Source: an uncultured Acetatifactor sp. (GTDB lineage: Bacteria > Bacillota > Clostridia > Lachnospirales > Lachnospiraceae). From it: DNA of 64,000 bases. The notes beneath the pieces are model-generated. The model did no database searches. It saw only the letters and a list, made by a program, of their open reading frames with translations, and was not told where the DNA came from. Every line of letters starts with the position of its first letter. The stretch's first letter is position 1. Below, in pieces: positions 36,201-44,724 of the stretch. The stretch lies in the NCBI GenBank assembly GCA_934436435.1, contig CAKSAN010000009.1, forward strand, positions 95,066-159,065, given 5' to 3'. Position numbers and translations under genes: made by a program.

Positions 36201-38074
36201 TCATCTATTCTTACATTCTTCGTCCCGCTATAAATGCAGATGGGATAGAAATATACTATTTGACCCTCCCCGCTCAGTTCGCTCTGCTTGGGAGCATCGG
36301 TGCTGCCCTTGCCCAGATAGACCTTGGATTCAAACACGGTGCCGGCAAATTTTATATTCCCGACTTCATTGTAGTTTTCCTGATCAATCGTTGTACTGAT
36401 CACACCGCGTACCGTGCCGCCGTAAGCATTGAAAATATTTGCATTCTTGGCATCGTCTGCAAATTTGATATAAACACCATCTTTGTCCTCTCCGACAGCA
36501 CCGTCGGGATCCCCAAGCGTACCACCGTACATATTGAATACAGCATCTGCCGCCATATGCACAAAGCAAACCACAGAATTTCCCCGGTTCGCCGGGTTTG
36601 TGTTACTTATACTTCCACCATACAGATTCAATGTTGTATGATCTCGCAGGTTCACAACACTGCTGCCACCGCCTGATGCATTGAAGCCTCCAAGGATTTT
36701 TCCGCCGTCCCCACAGTCCGTCAGCGAAAGCTCTCCCAGTCCCACAGTTATAGCAGCTCCGTTCATGGTGACCTTTTTTCCGTTCAGGCAAAGGTTTATA
36801 TTTCCGTATACATTCCAATCGGCACTACCGGTATTACCCTCCGCAATGTCAACATCGTTTACCAGATAGTAATTGCCTGCCGATGTCGGGAGAGAATCTG
36901 TCGCCGTCCACGCTGTCCATACCTCGTCGGTATGAGCCGTATGGTCGCCGATGTCCGTGTGATTACCGTTTTCGCCACAGACGCAGTGGATATGCTGTGT
37001 CCATTTCGCCGTAAGCGTCAGATTTGCGGTAACCGGCTGCGTGAAATCATACGCGTCCTCTCCGATGTACCAGCCGCCAAAGTCCAAACCGGGCTTTGTC
37101 GGATCGTCGGGCTTTACGACTGTTGCACCCTGCGGACGCACCTGTGACGTCACCGGTGATCCGCCGTCAGTGTTAAAGGTAACGGTATATACCCCCAATG
37201 AACCTTCTGATGCACCCGGATTAGCATCTTTAAAGCTGCCGTTGATCGTCGCATCGGCGGACATGGAAAAGCTGCTCTTCCCGGCATTAACCCCATTAGC
37301 CATAAACAGTGCGTCTCCGCCGTCTGTAGTAGCTGAGGCACAGTCGCTGATCATGCCGCCATTCATCGTAAATGTGCCGCTCACCACATACACACCGCCG
37401 CCAAATCCATGTTGCGGATCCGTCACAGTACAGCCGCGGATGCTGCCGCCATTCATCGTAAATTCGGCTTTGTCGCCCACACTCACACCACCGCCATATG
37501 AACTATGGGTGCAGCCGACGATATTGCCTCCGTTCATCGTGCATCGCGCTACATAAGAATCCTTATTCATATCCACTGCCTGAAGCACCAGTCCCGTTTT
37601 GACCGACCCGGTAATGACGCCACCGTTTACTGTTTTATCCCCATCTGCCTCGTCCAGCTTCCATAATCCCGTACTGTCTGCCGTAAATTTATGGGTTACC
37701 TCCGGTCGGCTGTCCTGAATGGTCAGGGTACTGCCCTGATATACCTGGATTACAGGAAATTCCTGTATGTTCCCCTGCCGCAATACATATCCGTTCAAAT
37801 CCAGAGTCACATTCACATCAGAGAAATCCACCTCGTTAAACTGCCCCTCACAACCAATGAGCAATGTATCATCAAGGGTGATGTCCTCCATCAGGATAAA
37901 ACTGCCGGATGGAAGGTAGAATTTATCATACTTGCCTGAATCCTTCAAATAAGATTTATAATTATCCTGCGTCAGTTCTATGGGGTTCTCCCCTTCGGCG
38001 TTTGCCTGAATCGGCACAAGGCAAAGCACCATCCATAAAGTGAGCATCAGTATGCCGCGTAAAATTTTTTTCAT
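33242..38074 (-). CDS. Large cell-surface protein with InlB-type repeats and sortase-like C-terminus
   Basis: A 1610-residue secreted protein. GGAGG before the ATG at 38074 fixes the start, and the signal peptide ends near IQANA-EG. Repeated short glycine-rich turns (NGGSIRGC, MNGGMISDC, GNIVGCTHSS) suggest right-handed beta-helix regions. Two InlB B-repeats are visible (VTFNTDGGSPVTSQ..., VNFDSDGGGVVAPQ...). Two tandem 78-residue repeats (LGHSYGEP.YTWNG.SCTAERV) with CxxC pairs follow, then an X2-like Ig domain. The end is APKTG, a hydrophobic helix and RKTTETD, a variant LPxTG signal. It likely acts in adhesion or polysaccharide contact. Confidence 0.85.
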   Translation of the reverse strand: MKKILRGILMLTLWMVLCLVPIQANAEGENPIELTQDNYKSYLKDSGKYDKFYLPSGSFILMEDITLDDTLLIGCEGQFNEVDFSDVNVTLDLNGYVLRQGNIQEFPVIQVYQGSTLTIQDSRPEVTHKFTADSTGLWKLDEADGDKTVNGGVITGSVKTGLVLQAVDMNKDSYVARCTMNGGNIVGCTHSSYGGGVSVGDKAEFTMNGGSIRGCTVTDPQHGFGGGVYVVSGTFTMNGGMISDCASATTDGGDALFMANGVNAGKSSFSMSADATINGSFKDANPGASEGSLGVYTVTFNTDGGSPVTSQVRPQGATVVKPDDPTKPGLDFGGWYIGEDAYDFTQPVTANLTLTAKWTQHIHCVCGENGNHTDIGDHTAHTDEVWTAWTATDSLPTSAGNYYLVNDVDIAEGNTGSADWNVYGNINLCLNGKKVTMNGAAITVGLGELSLTDCGDGGKILGGFNASGGGSSVVNLRDHTTLNLYGGSISNTNPANRGNSVVCFVHMAADAVFNMYGGTLGDPDGAVGEDKDGVYIKFADDAKNANIFNAYGGTVRGVISTTIDQENYNEVGNIKFAGTVFESKVYLGKGSTDAPKQSELSGEGQIVYFYPICIYSGTKNVRIDEQNKGDVLGDGGSVSFEYDENGGGGRLTLKDAELSNIVTPITTPFELKIVLKGNNKITTTRQAVFTNKLTFSGNGRLAIETEGESIVCNEMLVNSGDISIFTKSGLALAHGNLKLTVNGGTLELVTANTNPKYGVLYTTLGPGTVSITLGADRKMIIGNNSDGTDAVLTEATDKATIGAAKYIYIAGPHIHCLCGGMTYDGHDSHTDISWMPWMAADQLPDKAGCYYLIHDVTLSTGTAALQDGVNLCLNGKSVKGAGNGYTKLSINGALTVTDCGKAGSFGDLAINEGAFTMTGSAGNEGVLQINGGTDFTMTGNAQNNSRIILNETSDAAKIVFGGSSAGSGTVRVSQPQYGAGIRVEGSAKLAGLAGETQGIYIRLTMKEKAEITVDNLGFRALSMSGESIIRGKVTGADASSSFTMGDNARIDGDIEVGDSKVDGKVICTGNIISGTFNDDVVCSGEIQEGIFHGNVENNGTITGGIFYGTVSGTGTIEDSARVTVNFDSDGGGVVAPQKILRGQKATAPAAPAKVGFVFGNWTVGGAAFDFTAPITSDTTLRAAWTLCDHSASTAQPTCTEQATCTVCQGKYGQVLGHSYGEPTYTWNGTSCTAERVCGRDASHKETETVTATVTVTQHASCTRDELSAYTATFTNTAFAVQKRENIKTAGELGHSYGEPAYTWNGRSCTAERVCGRDASHRETETVTAATVVTQNRSCICDELSAYTAAFTNPAFAVQKKENIKTADRLGHNFRVQQRNETQHWNKCSRCNVISAKENHTGGTATCSAKAECVVCHAKYGEMDTNNHSGLEKVAGVPATAANTGTREYWRCNACGKLFADAAGKNEITSLDMTLEKLAPTIIEGGNGKWNKGCEGGLTFRSDAAYADFIEVLVDGSVISTDNYTAREGSTIVELKADYLASLTEGEHTVTIRSASGDATTQFTVEAMILAPKTGPADTAAWEIGAVVVLGILIVAVVVFVIHKRKTTETD

Positions 38075-38159
38075 AACTTCCTCCATTTCTGCGCGCGTCC
38101 TTTGCGCATAGCGAGTTTGTGCCAAGTGTGCGCAGACACAAATCCCTTGATTGAAAAAT

Positions 38160-38750
38160 TTATTTATCAATCTTTTCCGTGCGGTATTTCTCTGCAAACA
38201 GGGTTACTCCCTGCTTCAGAACCTCCATCTGTGCCTTCAGATAATATTCATCCTCAAACATAGCGTAGTGAACGCAGGCCCGGACGAAAATAAAAATTAA
38301 CGGCGTAATGGTGGTATAGGGAATGCCGATCTTCGGTTCCAGCTGTCTGGCGTATTCGGTATAACGCTCATTGACTCCCTCAAAGAATTTCTTGCCATGC
38401 TCTATGTATTTCGGGTGCGTATAAACCTGATACATCAGCCGGTATTTCTTCCCGTGTTCCTTTGCCGTCCAATAAGGGATTTCTTCAATGAACCGCATGA
38501 CATCCTTAGGATCGGTAGGGGCTTTCTTCATAAAGTCATCCTCCACCTTCGCCATGCAGTAGGCAGTGGACTGAATAATTAAATCGTCCAGATTGTCAAA
38601 ATAGCCGTACAGATTTGCCTGTGTAAAACCGCAGGCATTTGCCAATGCCTTGATCCCCGTGCCGTTCAACCCGTTTTCGGCGTAGCATTCAAAGCATTTT
38701 TCCATAATCTCCTGTTTCTTTTCGTTATGTTGCTGTTCTGTCGTTTTCAT
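38160..38750 (-). CDS. TetR family transcriptional regulator
   Basis: A 196-residue repressor. The HTH (GIKALANACGFTQANLYGYFDNLDDLI, about residues 31-58) is typical TetR; the rest is a helical ligand-binding domain. It lies 86 bp upstream of the surface protein gene on the same strand, so it may control it. A partial palindrome upstream at 38770-38789 may be its operator. It is the last clear host-type gene before the AT-rich element. Confidence 0.92.
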   Translation of the reverse strand: MKTTEQQHNEKKQEIMEKCFECYAENGLNGTGIKALANACGFTQANLYGYFDNLDDLIIQSTAYCMAKVEDDFMKKAPTDPKDVMRFIEEIPYWTAKEHGKKYRLMYQVYTHPKYIEHGKKFFEGVNERYTEYARQLEPKIGIPYTTITPLIFIFVRACVHYAMFEDEYYLKAQMEVLKQGVTLFAEKYRTEKIDK

Positions 38751-38769
38751 AGGTGCCTTTCTTTTTCAT

Positions 38770-38789
38770 AACTGACCGTTCGTTTAGTT
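38770..38789 (-). promoter_or_regulatory. Candidate TetR-type operator
   Basis: AACTGACCGTTCGTTTAGTT is an imperfect palindrome (arms AACT and AGTT, centre CG-TT-CG), 20 bp upstream of the TetR start. TetR-type sites are often of this form. Confidence 0.45.
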
Positions 38790-38827
38790 TAAGTATAACA
38801 TATATTTTAGAAAGCGCAATAGAAAAA

Positions 38828-38852
38828 GACCCTGTCACATTGTGACAGAGTC
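38828..38852 (-). terminator. Hairpin at the host side of the AT-rich element
   Basis: CTGTCACA (38832-38839) pairs with TGTGACAG (38841-38848), extended by GAC/GTC. On the minus strand it is followed by TTTTTCT, so it can end transcripts entering from the AT-rich element. Confidence 0.65.
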
Positions 38853-38928
38853 CCTGTAAAATCTCTGAAATGCCATTATCACTGGATTTGCAGCACTTTT
38901 GTCTCTATTTCTGCTGATTGTAGTAGTA

Positions 38929-39232
38929 TCCCACACCCCACTTATTACTAGTTCCATATATTCCATTGGAACCATTGATTTTACTAGGTTTTCGTAATTT
39001 TCCACTAGTTCCATATAAGCTATTTCTTCTTATAAAAATTTCAATCTGGTAATATTTTAATCATAAACACCTAATCTGGTAATATTTCTATCACGCTTAT
39101 TATTATATACCAAATGTTCCCACACCCCAAGGGTGAAGTTACTTATATTTAATCAATGTTAAGTGTATGTGGTCTACTTTAAACAACAAAAAATGTAGCA
39201 TGTATGTATGATATTACAACATGTGGTCTACT
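38929..39232. repeat. Cluster of paired short direct repeats at the presumed left end of the element
   Basis: Four different direct-repeat pairs lie in 300 bp without a gene. TCCCACACCCCA occurs at 38929 and 39118; ACTAGTTCCATATA at 38947 and 39004; AATCTGGTAATATTT at 39043 and 39073 (30-bp period); ATGTGGTCTACT at about 39167 and 39221. Base composition becomes strongly AT-rich here. The cluster may be a recombination or replication end of the element. No tRNA or integrase lies beside it. Confidence 0.6.
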
Positions 39233-39235
39233 AAA

Positions 39236-40381
39236 TCAAACAAATTTCTCTAAGCTATTATAGTCTGTAGGCAGTCCTTTTGTCCAGATGTATTCGTTTC
39301 CAATGCTTGTATTTCCATCCAGTTTAATTGCACCTTTATCAAATCCACCAACGCAAATTTTCTGAAAACCTTTGCTCTCATCCTCTAAACTATCAAATAT
39401 ATGCATTATTTCAGATTTCAAAGGCTCTGTTAATCTACTTGTATAAAAATTTTTCAAGCTATCACTTAACTTATCATTGTTTTTCAACTCATATTCAGCC
39501 GTTCTGATTGTATCTTTTGGGTCATAATCTGATTTGATGAAGTATTTCATCTCTGGTGTATTGGCTAAAATATCTGTCATCTTCTTTGTATCAGATGTAC
39601 TGAATGTATGTGTATATGGTGCATCTTTTCCCAAAGACAGTGTTTCACTATAATAAGGTGGATCAAAATAAAAGAGTGTATTAGTATAAACTGTACTGTT
39701 CTCTTTCATTGGTTCATGCACATTTCCTTCAGTATCTATCCAACTCTTACCTGTATATTTCTTGATTAACTCATAATAATCAAGGTTCTCAATGATATAG
39801 TTTCTTCTTTTAAACTGCTTTGCAACACCTGTTACTGTTCTATTTGCTCTTGCTCTGACTTTATCTAACTCCTGCTTCTCATTAGATTCACCCATTGTAG
39901 GTCTGTATTCTGCACCAATAGTATTATTATAACTTAAAGCACATGCTAAATATGTCATTGCTCCACACATATATTTATCTAGTGTCTTGTTTTCTCTTAT
40001 GTCAATACACTTTTTCAACATTGTATCTGACATATTATCAACTAGATAATTGATTGTATCTAATAACAATCTATAATTCTCTTGGCAACACACATAATAA
40101 CAATAAACTCCATAGTCCAAGTCATTCATGACAATGGTATCAAACCATCCATCCGGCATACTAAGACCTATTTTCCCACCGCCAGTGAATGCATCAATAA
40201 AAATCTTTGGCTTGTCTCCATTGTCATTCATGGTAACTGCCATGTTGAATATTGTATTATATATGTACTTACCAATTCTTGATTTACCACCAAAATAAGG
40301 TATGCCTGTTTTCATTATCTGGCTGTTGAGATATTGTAATCTTTCATCCTTACTAAAGAGTTTGTAGTCCATTAACCTCAT
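39236..40381 (-). CDS. Dam/D12-class DNA N6-adenine methyltransferase
   Basis: A 381-residue adenine methyltransferase. PYFGGKSRIGKYI (28-40) is the SAM-adjacent motif of the D12 class, FTGGGKIGLS (65-74) resembles motif I, and DPPYY (240-244) is the catalytic DPPY motif. It transfers methyl from SAM to adenine in a short DNA site; the recognition sequence cannot be read. No restriction enzyme is beside it, so it may act as an orphan for self-protection or replication control. Its start overlaps the preceding ATPase gene by 4 bp, so the two are coupled. Confidence 0.85.
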   Translation of the reverse strand: MRLMDYKLFSKDERLQYLNSQIMKTGIPYFGGKSRIGKYIYNTIFNMAVTMNDNGDKPKIFIDAFTGGGKIGLSMPDGWFDTIVMNDLDYGVYCYYVCCQENYRLLLDTINYLVDNMSDTMLKKCIDIRENKTLDKYMCGAMTYLACALSYNNTIGAEYRPTMGESNEKQELDKVRARANRTVTGVAKQFKRRNYIIENLDYYELIKKYTGKSWIDTEGNVHEPMKENSTVYTNTLFYFDPPYYSETLSLGKDAPYTHTFSTSDTKKMTDILANTPEMKYFIKSDYDPKDTIRTAEYELKNNDKLSDSLKNFYTSRLTEPLKSEIMHIFDSLEDESKGFQKICVGGFDKGAIKLDGNTSIGNEYIWTKGLPTDYNSLEKFV

Positions 40382-42756
40382 GACTGCTCCTCCTCTTTAT
40401 TATCAGAGTCTGCCTCAAAACCTCCCTTTTTAAGCACTAGTACATCAAATGGGCATGGTTTTTTAGGATTATTTATAGTGAGTTTATTTTTTCCTCTTCT
40501 TGAAGTGATAAAATTAACTGTCTTGCCTAGCTCACCCTTTTTTGAGTCTTTATCACTATTCTTATAAACTACTTCCCATGTATTTATAAGTTCTATATTG
40601 TTCTCATCATTAATACATATGTTTTTATGTATTTCTTCTGGTGTCAATATATCAGTACTTTTCAGTACTTCATCTAATTTATATGCTCGTGGCATCTGAA
40701 TAGTGATATTATCTGCTTTATCCTCATAAACAAACACATGTTTCTCTGCATCAAACTCTTTTGGTGCTGCACAGAAATATTCTGGATGCTCTCTGTAGTT
40801 TCTAATGAAGTACTTCATAAGTGTATCTTTTGTAATACTCTTAGCTTTGACCTTTGCCATTTTTTCAATGAGATTATCAATCAATACATCTATTATTCTT
40901 TCTTCTTGATTGATTATCAAGCCTGAGCCTGCCACCTGCTTATTTTCAAGTACTAAAAACTCTTCAAATGACATATTAAATTGCTTGATTTGCTCAACAA
41001 TCTCCTCATTGTTACCACATTTTTCTAAAATGAGGAATTTCTTTGCCATATTTTCTTCTGACGGGCTACCAAACACTTCTTTTATTTGTTGAATAGCCTC
41101 ATCAATGTCTTTACAATCATTTAAAATATTGTACAGCTTTTCTATATCAGCCTTTGACAGATTATTCAGTGCCTCTTTTATTAATTCAATAGTCTCATCA
41201 GTGTCTTTACAAGCTTTTAAAATGTTATGTATCTTTTCTATATCAGCTTCTGATAAACTATTGAGTATCTTCTTCCTATCAATGATTTCTGCATATAAAC
41301 TGTATACTATTGATTCTCTGATTACACGATATGACAATATTATCAGTGCAAATCTCATACTACTAGAGGTGAGTCCCTTCATTTTGTACAGTTCTTGCTC
41401 TGCTTCAATTCTATTTTTGATAAGTTCTGTTATCTCTCTGAATTGGTTTGCAAAATAATTATCATCTGTCTTAAATCTATACAGCATGTACTCTGCAATA
41501 TATCTTACTCCATATCCATAACTACTATTTGCTATCTCTTCTGCTTTTACTGCCTCTTCTGAATTAAACAGTACTTCATCTTCTGCTTTGCCTATATTAA
41601 ACTCAATAAATCTTCTATACTGTCCTAAGTCATCACCTGTTTGCAGCAATGTTTCAAGCATACTCTCTACTGATGAACTTATTATAGGTCCATATATTCT
41701 CTGTCCAGCACTGTCTTCATACTGCTTTCCAAGTCTTTCTTTCTCTTTTCCCTCATACTCTCTAAATACTTCAAGAAGTAGTTCTGTTTTCTTCTTTGTA
41801 TCACTATCTGCAAAAAATCTAAGCATACGTTCATCCAGTACATAAGGAAGTACTGGTCTCTCTGCTCTTATTCTCTCTGATGCATTCTCTGTATCAATAC
41901 TGCTGCCCTCTAACAGTGTTGGACTTCCAAAGAAGCTTAAAATATAGTGACCTATGGTACTTTTACCACTTCCCGGCTGTCCACATACATTGACATTTAA
42001 GTTTGTCTCTTTAGTAAATGTCAAAATTTGTCTAATCATGCCACTTATACCAACTGCAAATATTAAACTATCATAGAGGTGATTGTTCATTAAATGAATG
42101 GTGAATCTTCTCCAATTCTCTTCTAATCCCTCATTCAGCATGTCTACACTTGTTGCATATAAGTCTCTGTATTTCCCTTTGATTAAACCTTTTATGTTCT
42201 CATTATCTGACATAATGTAGTTGTACTTAAATATTCTGGTCTTATTATCAAATGAATATCTATCCCAACCTATTGTACTGTATTCACTTCTAAATAACTC
42301 TTTGTAGTGAATTGCATAGCTTAAGAAATCAAGTATATTATCCTTGATTTCTTTCAATTCAGTATTGCCCTTTGCTCCCTCAATTCGTTTCAGAATATCA
42401 ATGATAAAGGTGTCTGGCTCAAAACTGTAGTCTAATAACTGCTCTCTAAACTTTGCCAGACTATATCTGTACTCTACATTGCTATTGATATTTTTTATTC
42501 TGATTGTATATCTCTCATCACTAGTTACATTGATGATATCCAGATCCTCTACTACTTCTACTCGATATTCATTTCCTAATAACTCTTCAAATAGTCTCTT
42601 GGCTTCTGCCAGTGCTTCTAATGAAATTTCTGATGTTTTCACATCATTATATAATCTGAAACCAGGTGTATCTTCTGATACTTTATTACTAAAGGACTGC
42701 TGAATCTGGTTAAACAATTCAATAAACTTCTGATTTTCTGCTATGTTTTCACTCAT
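40378..42756 (-). CDS. P-loop ATPase, probable DUF927/helicase-like replication protein
   Basis: A 792-residue protein. Walker A is NVCGQPGSGKST (about 256-267), with a following ILSFFGSP helix like that of DUF927/COG5519 helicase-type ATPases, and a Walker B-like LPYVLDE near 305. The N-terminal 230 residues have no recognised fold. Around residues 505-620 three related segments of about 38 residues repeat (LSEADIEKIHNILKACKD, LSKADIEKLYNILNDCKD, PSEENMAKKFLILEKCGN). Coupling with a DNA methylase suggests DNA metabolism, possibly element replication. The assignment rests on motifs only and is not certain. Confidence 0.6.
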   Translation of the reverse strand: MSENIAENQKFIELFNQIQQSFSNKVSEDTPGFRLYNDVKTSEISLEALAEAKRLFEELLGNEYRVEVVEDLDIINVTSDERYTIRIKNINSNVEYRYSLAKFREQLLDYSFEPDTFIIDILKRIEGAKGNTELKEIKDNILDFLSYAIHYKELFRSEYSTIGWDRYSFDNKTRIFKYNYIMSDNENIKGLIKGKYRDLYATSVDMLNEGLEENWRRFTIHLMNNHLYDSLIFAVGISGMIRQILTFTKETNLNVNVCGQPGSGKSTIGHYILSFFGSPTLLEGSSIDTENASERIRAERPVLPYVLDERMLRFFADSDTKKKTELLLEVFREYEGKEKERLGKQYEDSAGQRIYGPIISSSVESMLETLLQTGDDLGQYRRFIEFNIGKAEDEVLFNSEEAVKAEEIANSSYGYGVRYIAEYMLYRFKTDDNYFANQFREITELIKNRIEAEQELYKMKGLTSSSMRFALIILSYRVIRESIVYSLYAEIIDRKKILNSLSEADIEKIHNILKACKDTDETIELIKEALNNLSKADIEKLYNILNDCKDIDEAIQQIKEVFGSPSEENMAKKFLILEKCGNNEEIVEQIKQFNMSFEEFLVLENKQVAGSGLIINQEERIIDVLIDNLIEKMAKVKAKSITKDTLMKYFIRNYREHPEYFCAAPKEFDAEKHVFVYEDKADNITIQMPRAYKLDEVLKSTDILTPEEIHKNICINDENNIELINTWEVVYKNSDKDSKKGELGKTVNFITSRRGKNKLTINNPKKPCPFDVLVLKKGGFEADSDNKEEEQS

Positions 42757-42970
42757 AAGTCTTTATTTCCTTTCATTCATGTAGAAATACATAATTTGAT
42801 TGTACCATATTCATCAGTAGTGTCCAAATTGTTTTTATTGCAATCTCCTTCTTCTCACTAGTTATAAAAATGATTTATATATCCACATAAAAATAATCTT
42901 GAAATTCTATGCCCCATCTTAAAATTCATCAATGTAGTGCTATGTTTTTTAATAATGTCTATTGAAAAAT

Positions 42971-42994
42971 CCTGTTCCTTCTATATGGAATAGG
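42971..42994 (-). terminator. Terminator hairpin
   Basis: CCTGTTCC (42971-42978) pairs with GGAATAGG (42987-42994, one G-T pair). On the minus strand ATTTTTC follows. It ends the 104-residue gene. Confidence 0.75.
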
Positions 42995-43010
42995 TTTTGA
43001 ATTTTTCTCA

Positions 43011-43325
43011 CTAGTTAACTCTTTGCTTTTTATTTCTTCCATTTTTATTTTTCAATCTTACATTTAGGTGAAATTCATCATGTTCCTTTATCAAATCCTG
43101 TGCTTGCTCTATTGTTCTAGGGTGATAATATGGTTGCACATGAAAATCTCCTGATTTTTCATGTCTATGAAGCACAATTAAACTTCTTCTATTTTTAATC
43201 TCTTGACACTGAATATTCCAATAGTGTTTTGAGTTCTTAGATTGTAAGCATATGTTATATGCATTCAGTGTTCTTACATAAAAATAATTGTGATCAATCT
43301 GGTCAAAATCTTTCTTACTATACAT
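43011..43325 (-). CDS. Small basic hypothetical protein
   Basis: A 104-residue protein with GGAG before the ATG. It is rich in Lys, Arg, His, Asn and Tyr (YFYVRTLNAYNICLQSKNSKHYWNIQ; LHRHEKSGDFHVQPYYHPR). It has no membrane segment or recognised family. The net basic charge would fit nucleic acid binding. It has its own terminator and is flanked on both sides by copies of an 11-bp motif (TTCTCACTAGT). Confidence 0.6.
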   Translation of the reverse strand: MYSKKDFDQIDHNYFYVRTLNAYNICLQSKNSKHYWNIQCQEIKNRRSLIVLHRHEKSGDFHVQPYYHPRTIEQAQDLIKEHDEFHLNVRLKNKNGRNKKQRVN

Positions 43326-43436
43326 TGTTACTCCAATATGGAAAGCTTGTCTGAAATGACAGGATGTAATTAATATTAGTTTCTTATGTGCTAGTAGATT
43401 ATATTGATTGTAACTTTTTTGTCTTATTAAGTCAAC

Positions 43437-43468
43437 ACAAAAAAAATGGACACCTTACATGGTGTCCA
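43437..43468 (-). terminator. Terminator of the 331-residue gene
   Basis: TGGACACC (43447-43454) pairs perfectly with GGTGTCCA (43461-43468); on the minus strand eight T residues follow. Confidence 0.92.
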
Positions 43469-43481
43469 CTTGTGTATAAAC

Positions 43482-44477
43482 CTAAAATTGATATCTTGTA
43501 GTTTTTTGCTGTGTCTGCATATTAGCTGCTCTCTGACTCATTTCATAATTAAATGCATTATATTCTGCATCTTCATAGTTACCACTCTTAATTCTAGGTT
43601 TCAAATCATTATCTCTGTAGCTTATCAGTTCCTCATCTGACATAAGCTTAAACATTTCATAGTAGTCTAACTTTTCTTGCTGTTTTATCTGCTTTTCTAC
43701 TTCTAACTCTTTTTGTTTCTCCTTTATTCTCAATTTGCTCAAATCTTTATCCTTAGATGCATTCTCCACACTTTGAATTGTACTATTATCTTCTCCAAGT
43801 AATGCTTTTAATTCATTGTACCTTTGCTTATCTATGTCAGTTAAGTTTACTCCCGGTGTAATAATATAATTGAAGTATGCAACTGCATCTGCAAACTCTG
43901 TGTTTATTTCTTCCTGCACTTTTCTTCTTTCACTCACTAAATATGGTTTGATTTTCATAATAAAGTGATTCCACTTTGCATTGTTGTCCAGTTCTGTTGC
44001 AAACTGTTTTTTAGGAATATTTAAAAGTATATCTTTATTTTGAATAAGAGTACTTCTGTCACTTTTATGTACTATTTTTACTCTCATCATTTTAATCTTG
44101 CCATCTATTTTTTCCCATGTCTCATCTGAAATATCCTGCCTATAAATTATATAATGCAATAGATTTTCTTCTCCAATACTTAAATCCTCTCCTAATGTCT
44201 TAGCTGTGTAATTCTGTTGATTTCTTAATCTGGCAATGCTTGAATTACCTAACTCAGCTAATTCCTTTAAACTCTTATTTGTTATTACCCATTTCTTGAC
44301 CTGCTCACTAATATTATCATTGTCCAATATCAACTCATAAATCATTTTTATAATATAGATGCGTGTATCAATATAATCCTTGCCTTCTAACAACTGTCTT
44401 GCACTTTTCATATCCCACGCCTCATTCTTATAAAAATCATGATAGAACCTTTTGGCAGTACATAATAATGTTTCCAT
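43482..44477 (-). CDS. Hypothetical helical protein of the AT-rich element
   Basis: A 331-residue protein. The ATG at 44477 is chosen because GAGGAAA precedes it; the longer frame lacks a site. The sequence is largely helical and charged, with a coiled-coil-prone stretch in the last third (LRIKEKQKELEVEKQIKQQEKLDYYEMF). No catalytic motif is seen and the family is unrecognised. It has its own strong terminator and lies next to the two coiled-coil genes, so a structural or DNA-handling role is possible but unproven. Confidence 0.62.
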   Translation of the reverse strand: METLLCTAKRFYHDFYKNEAWDMKSARQLLEGKDYIDTRIYIIKMIYELILDNDNISEQVKKWVITNKSLKELAELGNSSIARLRNQQNYTAKTLGEDLSIGEENLLHYIIYRQDISDETWEKIDGKIKMMRVKIVHKSDRSTLIQNKDILLNIPKKQFATELDNNAKWNHFIMKIKPYLVSERRKVQEEINTEFADAVAYFNYIITPGVNLTDIDKQRYNELKALLGEDNSTIQSVENASKDKDLSKLRIKEKQKELEVEKQIKQQEKLDYYEMFKLMSDEELISYRDNDLKPRIKSGNYEDAEYNAFNYEMSQRAANMQTQQKTTRYQF

Positions 44478-44660
44478 GTTTATTTCCTCTCTTTCCTGCT
44501 TATTTTTTTTCTGAAACGCAATTTTCAAAATATTTTTTCATTTTTATTTGAATTAATATTTTCATATCCCATCTTAAATCTACAATTCAGATTCATTTCT
44601 TAAAAATTAAATATATAAATATTTCAGATAAATGTATCATTTATAGTCTTTACCCAATAA

Positions 44661-44696
44661 AAATAGGCAGTGAAGTTATTGCCTCACCACCTATTT
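44661..44696 (-). terminator. Terminator of the coiled-coil gene pair
   Basis: AAATAGG (44661-44667) pairs with CCTATTT (44690-44696), with an inner GTGAAG/CCTCAC arm; the minus-strand tail is TTTTTATT. Confidence 0.8.
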
Positions 44697-44724
44697 CTTA
44701 AATGAATTATAAACCTCTTACTGC

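Noticed and set aside
35000..37600. Long plus-strand frames opposite the surface protein
   Set aside because: They mirror repeated glycine-rich codons of the minus-strand gene and lack ribosome sites and domains.
39236..42756. A full restriction-modification or BREX/DISARM-type defence system
   Set aside because: Only a methylase and an ATPase are visible; no restriction nuclease, PglZ, DrmB or similar marker gene was recognised.
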